From NCBI GenBank assembly GCA_964512305.1, contig CAZEIW010000102.1, positions 1 through 13,173 on the forward strand: DNA of 13,173 nucleotides, read 5' to 3'. The DNA comes from CAZEIW01 sp964512305 (GTDB lineage: Bacteria; Pseudomonadota; Gammaproteobacteria; Burkholderiales; Burkholderiaceae_F). A program made the position numbers and the translations under genes. This document shows, in pieces, positions 6,258 through 12,782 of this stretch (position 1 is its first letter; each line of letters opens with the position of its first letter). Below the pieces are notes generated by a model. That model was given only the letters and a program-made list of their open reading frames with translations, made no database searches and was not told where the DNA came from.

Positions 6258-6935
6258 GTGTCCGAATCCATCGACTCGTCACGCGGCATCCGCCTGATCA
6301 TCGGCCTGGGCAACGTCGGGGCCGAATACGCGCGCACCCGCCACAATGCGGGCTTCTGGTTCGTCGACCGCATCGCCGACCGCTTCGGAACGGGCTTCCG
6401 CGCCGAGAGACGCTTCCACGGCGAGCTGGCCCGCGCCAGCATCGATCGGCGCGACGTCTGGCTGCTCAAGCCGTCGACCCTGATGAACCGCTCCGGGCAG
6501 TCGGCGGTTTCAGTGGCGCTGTTCTACCGAATCCTGCCGGACCAGATCCTGGTCGCGCACGACGAGCTCGATCTGCCGCCGGGCGACGTGCGCCTGAAGC
6601 TCGGCGGCGGGACTGCGGGCCACAATGGGCTGAAGGACGTCCGGGCGCGGCTGTCGCATGCGGACTTCTGGCGCCTGCGCATCGGCATCGGCCACCCGCG
6701 CAGCTTGAACCTGGTTCAGGACGTCGCCGACTTCGTCCTGCATCCGCCCCGGCGGGACGAGAACGAAGCGATCGACCAGGCGATCGAGCGCGCGCAATCG
6801 CTGATCGAGCTGGCGGTGTCCGGGCAGTTCGAGCGCGCGATGATGCGATTGCACACCGCGGCCGCCGCGCGGCCGGCCGCAGCGGATCCGACGGCACCCG
6901 CGCGCGCGGGCCAGCGCCCCGCCGGCGACGGATGA
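6258..6935 (+). CDS. pth: Peptidyl-tRNA hydrolase
   Basis: Recycles stalled peptidyl-tRNA by cleaving the ester bond between peptide and tRNA; an essential cytosolic enzyme in most bacteria. With the GTG start at 6258 the product has 225 residues. Catalytic His29 lies in YARTRHNAGF. The other active-site residues are Asn19, Asn77 (STLMNRSG), Asp102 (HDELDLPPG) and Asn123 (GTAGHNGLKD), all shifted by +9 from E. coli numbering. The usual GLGNPG is GLGNVG here (Val20 in place of Pro). The C-terminus is an Ala/Arg-rich extension past the core. The GTG is preceded by AGGA about 10 nt upstream; a TTG at 6177 would add 27 arginine-rich residues not seen in the family, so I rejected it. The C13 peptidase gene starts 5 bp after the stop. 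Confidence 0.95.
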   Translation: MSESIDSSRGIRLIIGLGNVGAEYARTRHNAGFWFVDRIADRFGTGFRAERRFHGELARASIDRRDVWLLKPSTLMNRSGQSAVSVALFYRILPDQILVAHDELDLPPGDVRLKLGGGTAGHNGLKDVRARLSHADFWRLRIGIGHPRSLNLVQDVADFVLHPPRRDENEAIDQAIERAQSLIELAVSGQFERAMMRLHTAAAARPAAADPTAPARAGQRPAGDG

Positions 6936-6939
6936 CCGG

Positions 6940-8355
6940 ATGACGGATCCGGTCGAAGCGCCGACCGCCCATCCCCGCTTCGCGGCGGCTCTGGCCGCGA
7001 ACCTGAGGGCGGCGTTCGCGCTCAGCATCCTGCGGGCGCGCGGCACCGATTCGCTCCACCCCTTCGGCGCGCAGCTGCTGGCGCTGCTGGTGCTCAATCT
7101 CGCGGCCGGGCTCGCCTACGACTTCTACGCCGTCGGGTTCGAACAGGGCCGCTTCGACCTTTCCGCGCTGCCGGCCGTCAGCTTCTGGGCGCTGGCGGCA
7201 CTGATCTCGGCCTGGCTGGTCTCGGCGCTGCGGCGGGACGACTCGATCGTCCCGCCGCTGACCACGGCGGCTTTCGGGATCGCGCTGATCGCCGGGCTGG
7301 CAGCGGACGCGCTCGCGATCGCGGCCGATTTCTCCGACCCGCTCGATCGGGCGTACCCCTGGCTGGCCTGGATTCCGGCGGCCTGGGCCGGGATCGCGTA
7401 CGCACGGGCCGCGCACCGCTGGGCACCGGCCGGCGGGTGGCGCAGTCTTGCCATCGTCGCCGTCGCCGTGCTGTCGATGCTTGCGCCGCAGTGGGTCGCC
7501 GACCCGTCGCTGCGCCTCTGGGTCGGACCCGACGCGGCCGAGCCGGACGCCGCGGGCGAGGACGCGCCGGAGTCGGAACAGACCTTCTACCGACAGGCGG
7601 ACATGCTCGATCAGGCGCTCGATTCGATCGCTGCCGGGCGGGCCGGGGTGACCGAGCTTTACACGGTCGCCTTCGCGGGGGACGGTTCGCAGGAAGTCTT
7701 CATCAACGAGGCCGAAGGCGCCGACCGTGTGCTGGCCGAGGTGTTCGGGACCGCGGACCGGGGCATCGTGCTTGCCAACAGCGCCTCGCGCCCGCAGGAG
7801 GCGCCGTTCGCGACCGCGACCGCGCTCGAGCGGGCGCTGGAGACGATCGCCGACCGGATGGATCGGGACGAGGACATCCTGCTGTTGCTGCTGACGTCGC
7901 ACGGGGGGCCCGATCACACGCTCGAGGTGTCGCTGCCGCCATATCGATTCGAAAGCCTGACGCCGGCACGCCTGCGCTCCATGCTCGACCGCGCGGGCAT
8001 CCGGTACCGGGTCGTCGTGGTTTCGGCGTGCTACTCGGGCGGGTTCATCGAGCCTCTCGCCAGCCCCGAAACGATGGTGATCACGGCGTCGAGCGCCGAC
8101 CGGGCGTCGTTCGGCTGCCGCGACGGCGGCGATTGGACCGATTTCGGGCGCGCGTTCTTCGAGGACGGCGTGGCCCAGACGGCTTCGCTGGAGGAAGCGT
8201 TCCAGCGCGCGTCCAGGCTCGTCGCGCAGCGCGAGGCCGCCGAGAGACTGACGCCGTCGCAGCCGCAGATCTTCGTCGGCGACGCCATCCGCGAGCGCTT
8301 GCGCAGCCTGGAAGCGATCCGGCCCGGCGGCGTGCTGTTCGCCCTCGGCAAATGA
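6940..8355 (+). CDS. Membrane-anchored C13 (legumain-family) cysteine peptidase
   Basis: A 471-residue predicted inner-membrane protein with a caspase-fold (clan CD) peptidase domain. The first half carries about five hydrophobic segments, near residues 43-63, 77-97, 106-129, 140-157 and 167-184. An acidic linker (PDAAEPDAAGEDAPESE) comes next, then the C13 domain from roughly residue 228 to the end. The catalytic dyad is visible: His321 in LLTSHGG and Cys364 in VVVSACYSGGF, 43 residues apart as in the family. ITASSADRASFGC and TDFGRAFFEDG are further signature stretches of proteobacterial C13 proteins. Substrates of the bacterial members are not known to me. It starts 5 bp after pth, and its stop overlaps the patatin-like gene as ATGA, so the two are probably translationally coupled. 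The family call is firm; the biological role is open. Confidence 0.9.
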   Translation: MTDPVEAPTAHPRFAAALAANLRAAFALSILRARGTDSLHPFGAQLLALLVLNLAAGLAYDFYAVGFEQGRFDLSALPAVSFWALAALISAWLVSALRRDDSIVPPLTTAAFGIALIAGLAADALAIAADFSDPLDRAYPWLAWIPAAWAGIAYARAAHRWAPAGGWRSLAIVAVAVLSMLAPQWVADPSLRLWVGPDAAEPDAAGEDAPESEQTFYRQADMLDQALDSIAAGRAGVTELYTVAFAGDGSQEVFINEAEGADRVLAEVFGTADRGIVLANSASRPQEAPFATATALERALETIADRMDRDEDILLLLLTSHGGPDHTLEVSLPPYRFESLTPARLRSMLDRAGIRYRVVVVSACYSGGFIEPLASPETMVITASSADRASFGCRDGGDWTDFGRAFFEDGVAQTASLEEAFQRASRLVAQREAAERLTPSQPQIFVGDAIRERLRSLEAIRPGGVLFALGK

Positions 8356-9407
8356 GCGGCTTCGACGCACTCGAGGTTCGCGCCGGCGCGCGCGCCGCCG
8401 CGCAGGTGGGGCGCGACGGGCTGTCGGCCTCGGACATCGCCTGCATCCCCGCCGCGGCGGGCGGCCCCAAGGGCCTGGCGCTGATCGCTCTCGACAAGCT
8501 GCTGTTCGGCCACTGGCTCGCCGGCGCGCGCCGCCTGGAGCTGGTCGGCGCGTCGGTGGGCGCCTGGCGCATGGCCTGCGCCGCGCAGCCCGAGCCCGCC
8601 CGCGCGCTGCAGCGCTTCGCCGACGCGTATGTCGAACAGCGCTATTCGCCCCGCCCGACGCGCCACGAGGTGACCGCCAGCATCCGCCGCCTGGCATCCG
8701 AGGTGCTCGACCGGCGGACGCTGACGATGCGCCCCGGCCTCGGCCTCAACCTGGTGACCTCGCGCGCGCGCGGACCCTTGCAGGGCCGGGCCTCGCGCGC
8801 CGCTTTCGCGCGCGCCGCGCTGGCCAATGCCCGGTCGCGCGCCGCGCTGGCGGCGCACCTCGAGCGGGTCGTGTTCCAGGGTGGAACGCCGTCCTTCGGC
8901 GGCCGCGCGTTCGACGCGTTCGGTTTCACGCGCGTCATGCTCGATGCGCGCAATGCCGAGGATGCGCTCGCGGCCACCGGGTCGATCCCGATGCTCTGCG
9001 ACCCCGTGCCCGACCCGGCGGGCGCGCCGGGAGGCGACTACTGGGACGGCGGCCTGATCGACTATCACATCGCGTGGCCTTACGCCGACGTGGGCGGCTT
9101 GGTGCTGTATCCGCATTTCGTGCCGTACGTGACGGCGGGATGGCTGGACAAATTCCTCCCCTGGCGCAAGCGCAACCGCGCGCATCCCTGGCTCGACAAC
9201 GTGCTGCTGCTCGCGCCGTCGCGCCTGTTCCTGCAGCGGCTTCCCCACGGCAGGCTGCCCGACCGCGGCGACTTCCGGCGCTACGGAACCGACGCCGCGG
9301 CGCGGATCCGCGACTGGCGGCGCGCGCTGGCGGAAACCGAGCGCTTCGCCGAGCAGGCGATGCGCTGGCTCGAGCGGCCCGATCCGGGGCTGATCGGCGC
9401 GCTCTGA
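8352..9407 (+). CDS. Patatin-like phospholipase family protein
   Basis: A 351-residue predicted lipid acyl hydrolase. It shows the three patatin elements in order: a glycine-rich oxyanion loop AAAGGPKGLAL (residues 34-44), the nucleophile elbow G-A-S-V-G with Ser68, followed by AWRMA, and the catalytic Asp232 in DYWDGGLIDYH. ATGSIPMLCDPV before the Asp matches the conserved small-residue/Pro segment of the fold. No signal peptide or clear membrane span is present, so it is probably cytosolic or peripheral to the membrane. The ATG at 8352 overlaps the stop of the C13 gene (ATGA). The product could be a phospholipase A, lysophospholipase or other acyl hydrolase; the sequence does not decide. 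ychF follows after 24 bp on the same strand. Confidence 0.82.
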   Translation: MSGFDALEVRAGARAAAQVGRDGLSASDIACIPAAAGGPKGLALIALDKLLFGHWLAGARRLELVGASVGAWRMACAAQPEPARALQRFADAYVEQRYSPRPTRHEVTASIRRLASEVLDRRTLTMRPGLGLNLVTSRARGPLQGRASRAAFARAALANARSRAALAAHLERVVFQGGTPSFGGRAFDAFGFTRVMLDARNAEDALAATGSIPMLCDPVPDPAGAPGGDYWDGGLIDYHIAWPYADVGGLVLYPHFVPYVTAGWLDKFLPWRKRNRAHPWLDNVLLLAPSRLFLQRLPHGRLPDRGDFRRYGTDAAARIRDWRRALAETERFAEQAMRWLERPDPGLIGAL

Positions 9408-9431
9408 CACGGATCGCTCGAAGGTAGAAAC

Positions 9432-10526
9432 ATGTCCCTGAATTGCGGCATCGTCGGACTGCCCAACGTCGGCAAGTCGACGCTTTTCAACGCCCTGACC
9501 AAGGCCGGCATCGCGGCCGAGAACTACCCCTTCTGCACGATCGAGCCCAACGTCGGCATCGTCGAGGTGCCCGACCCGCGGCTGGATGCGCTGGCGCGGA
9601 TCGTGCAGCCCCAGCGCGTGGTACCGGCGACGGTCGAGTTCGTCGATATCGCGGGCCTGGTGGCGGGCGCAAGCAAGGGCGAGGGCCTGGGCAATCAGTT
9701 CCTCGCCAACATCCGCGAGTGCGACGCGATCGCCCACATCGTGCGCTGCTTCGAGGACGCGAACGTGGTTCACGTCTCCGGTCGGGTCGATCCGATCGCC
9801 GACATCGAGGTGATCGACACCGAGCTGGCGCTGGCCGATCTGCAGACCGTCGAGAAGCAGCTCGCGAAATCGTCCAAGGTCGCGCGGTCCGGCGGCGACA
9901 AGGAGGCGCAGCGCCTCGTCGCGGCGCTCGAGAAGATCCAGCCCGCGCTCGACCAGGCGCGGCCGGCGCGGTCCGTGGCCCTGTACCCGGAGGAACGGGC
10001 CGTCCTGCGACCGCTGTTCCTGCTGACGATGAAACCGGCCATGTTCGTGGCCAACGTCGAGGAGCACGGGTTCAAGGACAATCCGCTCCTGTCGGCGGTC
10101 GAGGCGCACGCCGCGCGCGAAGGCGCGCCCGTGGTCGCGGTGTGCGCGAAGATCGAGGCCGAGATCGCCGACCTCTCGGACGAGGACAAGGCGGTTTTCC
10201 TGCACGACATGGGCATGGACGAGCCCGGCTTGAACCGCGTGATCCGCGCCGGCTATTCGCTGCTGGGCCTGCAGACCTACTTCACGGCCGGCCCCAAGGA
10301 AGTCCGGGCGTGGACCGTGACGAAGGGAGCGACCGCTCCGCAGGCGGCCGCGGTGATCCATACGGACTTCGAGAAGGGCTTCATCCGCGCCGAGACGGTG
10401 GCTTACGAAGACTTCGTCCGCTGCAACGGGGAGCAGGGCGCGAAGGAAGCGGGAAAGATGCGCCTCGAGGGCAGGGAGTACGTGTTGCACGATGGAGATG
10501 TGCTGCACTTCCGGTTCAATGTCTGA
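9432..10526 (+). CDS. ychF: Redox-regulated ATPase YchF (Obg-family, OLA1 type)
   Basis: Ribosome-associated P-loop ATPase implicated in translation and stress responses. The 364-residue product is full length. The G1/P-loop is GLPNVGKST (residues 9-17), switch/G3 is DIAGLV at 72-77 followed by GEGLGNQFLANIRE, and NVEE at 208-211 replaces the GTP-specific NKxD motif, consistent with ATP preference. A helical insertion occupies the middle (TELALADLQTVEKQL onward) and a TGS domain forms the C-terminus from about residue 279. It ends in the typical GDVLHFRFNV. GAAGGTAG-like purines (GAAGGTAG at 9420-9427) precede the ATG. The stop overlaps the start of the next gene by 8 bp. pth-ychF adjacency is conserved in many bacteria; here two genes separate them. 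Confidence 0.97.
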   Translation: MSLNCGIVGLPNVGKSTLFNALTKAGIAAENYPFCTIEPNVGIVEVPDPRLDALARIVQPQRVVPATVEFVDIAGLVAGASKGEGLGNQFLANIRECDAIAHIVRCFEDANVVHVSGRVDPIADIEVIDTELALADLQTVEKQLAKSSKVARSGGDKEAQRLVAALEKIQPALDQARPARSVALYPEERAVLRPLFLLTMKPAMFVANVEEHGFKDNPLLSAVEAHAAREGAPVVAVCAKIEAEIADLSDEDKAVFLHDMGMDEPGLNRVIRAGYSLLGLQTYFTAGPKEVRAWTVTKGATAPQAAAVIHTDFEKGFIRAETVAYEDFVRCNGEQGAKEAGKMRLEGREYVLHDGDVLHFRFNV

Positions 10527-11283
10527 GCCGCAGCCGGGGCAACCCACGAAACCGGGCCTGGTTGCGTGGGTGGCGGTGCCGCTGTGCCTGCTGATGGCAT
10601 TGCCGGGGCCGGCATGCGGCCAGCTGGTCGCCCAGCCCGACCGGCCGGCGCTGCGGCTGGTGGTCACGGTGCGCGAGGATTCCCCGTCCGACCGACGGCA
10701 GGTCCAGACGGATGCGGACGGCTCGGTCACGGTATCGACCGGGCGGGGGCGCGAGCGCGAGTCACGCGGCCGCGAGTCGCGCGGCGATGACGACCGGTCG
10801 ACGACCGTCGCGACGGCTGATCGCAGCCGGCGGCTGCAGGCCGTCGAGGGCGACCGGGTGAGGATCGACCTGCCGGCAATTCAGTCGGTCCGGTTCCGTG
10901 TGCCCGCGACCGGCGCCGGCACGGGCGCGCGGGCGCGGGCGTCCCCCGCCGCGCCGGGTGCCGCGAGCGCGGCCGGCAGCGCGGCGCCGGTCGCGGGCGG
11001 CGTCGTCTACTTCGAGTCCGTGGCTGCCTTTGCGGCACGCTTCGCGATCGCCGGCCAGAGGGTGGTGATCGAGCTCACGCCGCTGCGGCAAGACACGGTC
11101 GCCGCGTACGCGGAGGCGCCCGCCACGGTATCGGTGCAAGGACCGATCGGCGAATGGATCGCGCTCGGCGACGCAGATCCCCGTTCCGGGCACCAGGGCG
11201 CCGATGCGGGCCCGGCACCGGCCTCCTATCGCGGCGTCTGGGTGCGCGTCGAGATCGATCCCTCGCCCCCGAGTCCGCGATAG
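10519..11283 (+). CDS. Exported protein resembling part of a type II/III secretin-like family
   Basis: A 254-residue protein of uncertain function. The N-terminus is a signal peptide: Lys11, a hydrophobic core LVAWVAVPLCLLMAL, and a probable cleavage after A-C-G34. The mature part has a short beta-like stretch (ALRLVVTVRED), then an Arg/Ser/Asp-rich segment with a duplicated RESRG. A pattern follows that I recall from secretin-related betaproteobacterial proteins: LQAVEGDRVRIDLPAIQSVRF, a disordered Ala/Gly linker, GGVVYFESVAAFAARFAIAG, QRVVIELTPLRQD, then PIGEWIALG and a final YRGVWVRVEI. The usual N-terminal NolW/secretin-N domain seems absent. Frame and ATG at 10519 overlap the ychF stop (ATGTCTGA), suggesting coupling. 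The 3' end overlaps the convergent DUF418 gene by 58 bp. Being a gene is likely; family membership is tentative. Confidence 0.65.
   Translation: MSEPQPGQPTKPGLVAWVAVPLCLLMALPGPACGQLVAQPDRPALRLVVTVREDSPSDRRQVQTDADGSVTVSTGRGRERESRGRESRGDDDRSTTVATADRSRRLQAVEGDRVRIDLPAIQSVRFRVPATGAGTGARARASPAAPGAASAAGSAAPVAGGVVYFESVAAFAARFAIAGQRVVIELTPLRQDTVAAYAEAPATVSVQGPIGEWIALGDADPRSGHQGADAGPAPASYRGVWVRVEIDPSPPSPR
10756..10785 (+). repeat. Tandem 15-bp duplication encoding RESRG twice
   Basis: CGCGAGTCACGCGGC (10756-10770) is followed without a gap by CGCGAGTCGCGCGGC (10771-10785), differing at one base. The unit is five codons in frame and encodes RESRG at residues 80-84 and 85-89 of the secretin-like protein. 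A recent in-frame tandem duplication in a charged, probably flexible segment is the simplest reading. Confidence 0.8.
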
Positions 11284-12455
11284 GTGTAGTGCCGCCATAG
11301 GGCCTCGAGCGGCCCCTGACGCGCGCGGCTCAGATACCAGCGGCTGAACCCGATCTGCGCAACGTAGATCACGGCGGCCGCACCGGTCAGTCCTGCGCGC
11401 GATGCGGCCGCTCCCCACCCCAGGCCCCAACCGGACAACAGGGCGCCCATCACGACCGATTGCAGCATGTAATTGGTCAGGGGCATCCGGCCGGCCGCAG
11501 CCACTCCGTCGAGCAGCGCGCGCAGCGGCCCGATACGCTGCCAGCGCGAATGCCAGCGCGCAAACCCGGCCACGTAGGCCGCTGCCAGCAGCGAACTGAC
11601 CCCGAGCACGAGGCCGTCGATGCCGGCGGCATCGCCCGGGCTCTCCCGGATCGCGTCAAGGTGCAGCCAGCCGCCGAGCAGCGCGCAGGGCAGGCCGACC
11701 CCGGCGCCGATGCGCCATGCCCACTGCCAAACCCGCGGATGACGCCGTGGATTGCGCAGCCAGCCGAGGCGGCCGGCAATCGCGCCCAGTGCGAAGAGCG
11801 CCATCAGCTGGGGCCACAGCACAGGCACGGCGCCAAGCTGCTGCCAGCCGTAGTCCATCCAGCGACGCTGCAACTGCGCGACATAGCCGGCACCCGCGTA
11901 GATGTCGCGCGACTCCAGCGCCGACAGCGGTATCTGGTCGAGCGGCTGCCCGGACGGCAGCAGTGCATCGAGGGCCATCGGCGCGAACAGGCTGAGCGCC
12001 GCGAGCACCCACCAGAGACGTGCGAAGGCGATCAGATCGCGCAATCGGGTGGGCGCGGTCCAGCACAGCAGCAGCGCGCACAGCGCATAGGAGGTCAGGA
12101 TGTCGCCGAAGTAAAGCAGCAGCCCGTGCGCAACGCCGGCGAGAAGCAGGAAGACGAGCCGGCGCCGGTAAGCGGCGGCCGCGAGCCGCGCATCGCCGCC
12201 GCACAGGCGGTGCAGCTTGCGGGTCTGCAGCGCGAACCCGACGCCGAACAGGAACGCGAAGATCGGATAGAACTTCCCCTCGACCAGGGCCGACTGCAGC
12301 CAGAACAGGCCCTGCTCGGCGGCGCCGGGCGGACGCGCGAAATAGCCGAGCGGCTCGCCGGATCCCCAGAGGAACGACTGCAGGTTGACGATCAGGATGC
12401 CGCCCAGCGCAAAGCCGCGCAGGCAGTCGATCAGCCCGATCCGCTGCCCGGTCAC
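11226..12455 (-). CDS. DUF418 / YeiB-like polytopic membrane protein
   Basis: A 409-residue integral inner-membrane protein of unknown biochemical role. The N-terminus RIGLIDCLRGFALGGILIVN is the signature start of the YeiB/DUF418 family, and KFYPIFAFLFGVGFALQ follows in the first loop and second helix. About eight to ten hydrophobic segments are visible through the chain. GRMPLTNYMLQSVV near residue 325 and GPLEALWRHYTY near the C-terminus are the conserved DUF418 motifs. The start is GTG at 12455 with no clear Shine-Dalgarno; it lies 31 bp after the ferredoxin stop, so it is probably the last gene of the coaD-ferredoxin transcript. Its last 58 bp overlap the convergent secretin-like gene. 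Function should not be assumed beyond membrane transport or modification guesses made for the family. Confidence 0.9.
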   Translation of the reverse strand: MTGQRIGLIDCLRGFALGGILIVNLQSFLWGSGEPLGYFARPPGAAEQGLFWLQSALVEGKFYPIFAFLFGVGFALQTRKLHRLCGGDARLAAAAYRRRLVFLLLAGVAHGLLLYFGDILTSYALCALLLCWTAPTRLRDLIAFARLWWVLAALSLFAPMALDALLPSGQPLDQIPLSALESRDIYAGAGYVAQLQRRWMDYGWQQLGAVPVLWPQLMALFALGAIAGRLGWLRNPRRHPRVWQWAWRIGAGVGLPCALLGGWLHLDAIRESPGDAAGIDGLVLGVSSLLAAAYVAGFARWHSRWQRIGPLRALLDGVAAAGRMPLTNYMLQSVVMGALLSGWGLGWGAAASRAGLTGAAAVIYVAQIGFSRWYLSRARQGPLEALWRHYTYRGLGGEGSISTRTQTPR

Positions 12456-12486
12456 CGGCGCCGCACCCGGACCGCGCGACCCGGGG

Positions 12487-12759
12487 CTAACCTGCGCCCT
12501 CGACGCCGGCCGCCTGAACCTGCAAGCGGAAGTACTTCGCCATCAACGCCTCGTGGCTTTCGCGATGGTGCGGATCGGGCGGAATGCACGCAACCGGGCA
12601 TACGACCTGGCATTGCGGTTCGGCGTGGTGGCCGACGCACTCGGTGCAGCGTTCCGGGTCGATCTGGTAGATGGAGCTGCCCATGGTGATCGCCCGGTTG
12701 GGGCACACCGGCTCGCAGACGTCGCAGTTGATGCACTCGTCGGTGATCATCAGCGCCAC
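12487..12759 (-). CDS. yfhL: Alvin/YfhL-type 2[4Fe-4S] ferredoxin
   Basis: A 90-residue low-potential electron carrier. The first cluster motif has Cys9, Cys12, Cys15 and Cys19-Pro. The second has Cys38, Cys41, Cys50 and Cys54-Pro, with the eight-residue insertion between Cys41 and Cys50 that marks the Allochromatium vinosum type, plus an extra Cys58. The N-terminus MALMITDECINCDVCE matches the family closely, which fixes the GTG at 12757-12759 as start despite the ATG codons nearby. Length is normal. It follows coaD by 23 bp on the minus strand; this neighbourhood is common in beta- and gammaproteobacteria (recalled). Its redox partner is not indicated by the context. Confidence 0.94.
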   Translation of the reverse strand: MALMITDECINCDVCEPVCPNRAITMGSSIYQIDPERCTECVGHHAEPQCQVVCPVACIPPDPHHRESHEALMAKYFRLQVQAAGVEGAG

Positions 12760-12764
12760 GGCGC

Positions 12765-12770
12765 ACCTCC
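12765..12770 (-). promoter_or_regulatory. Strong Shine-Dalgarno of yfhL
   Basis: Read on the minus strand the six bases are GGAGGT, five bases before the GTG start codon. It is the best ribosome-binding site in the window and supports the GTG choice for the ferredoxin over the downstream ATG three codons later. Confidence 0.8.
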
Positions 12771-12782
12771 GCTGATCGACCT

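Noticed and set aside
6466..8697. A 743-codon open frame on the minus strand
   Set aside because: Antisense to pth and the C13 gene, with the same low-complexity Arg-rich composition; a shadow frame.
6940..9407. Calling the C13-patatin pair a phage-defence system outright
   Set aside because: No sensor, nucleotide cyclase, NTPase, toxin gene or mobile-element neighbour is present, and both families have housekeeping members; kept only as a hypothesis.
8031..10730. A 899-codon open frame on the minus strand
   Set aside because: It lies antisense to the C13, patatin and ychF genes. In GC-rich DNA the strand opposite real genes often stays open; the translation is Arg/Ala/Asp/His-rich with no domain I recognise.
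11300..11315. Palindrome GGGCC-TCGAGC-GGCCC as terminator for the convergent genes
   Set aside because: Inside the DUF418 coding region, only five base pairs, and no T-run on either side.
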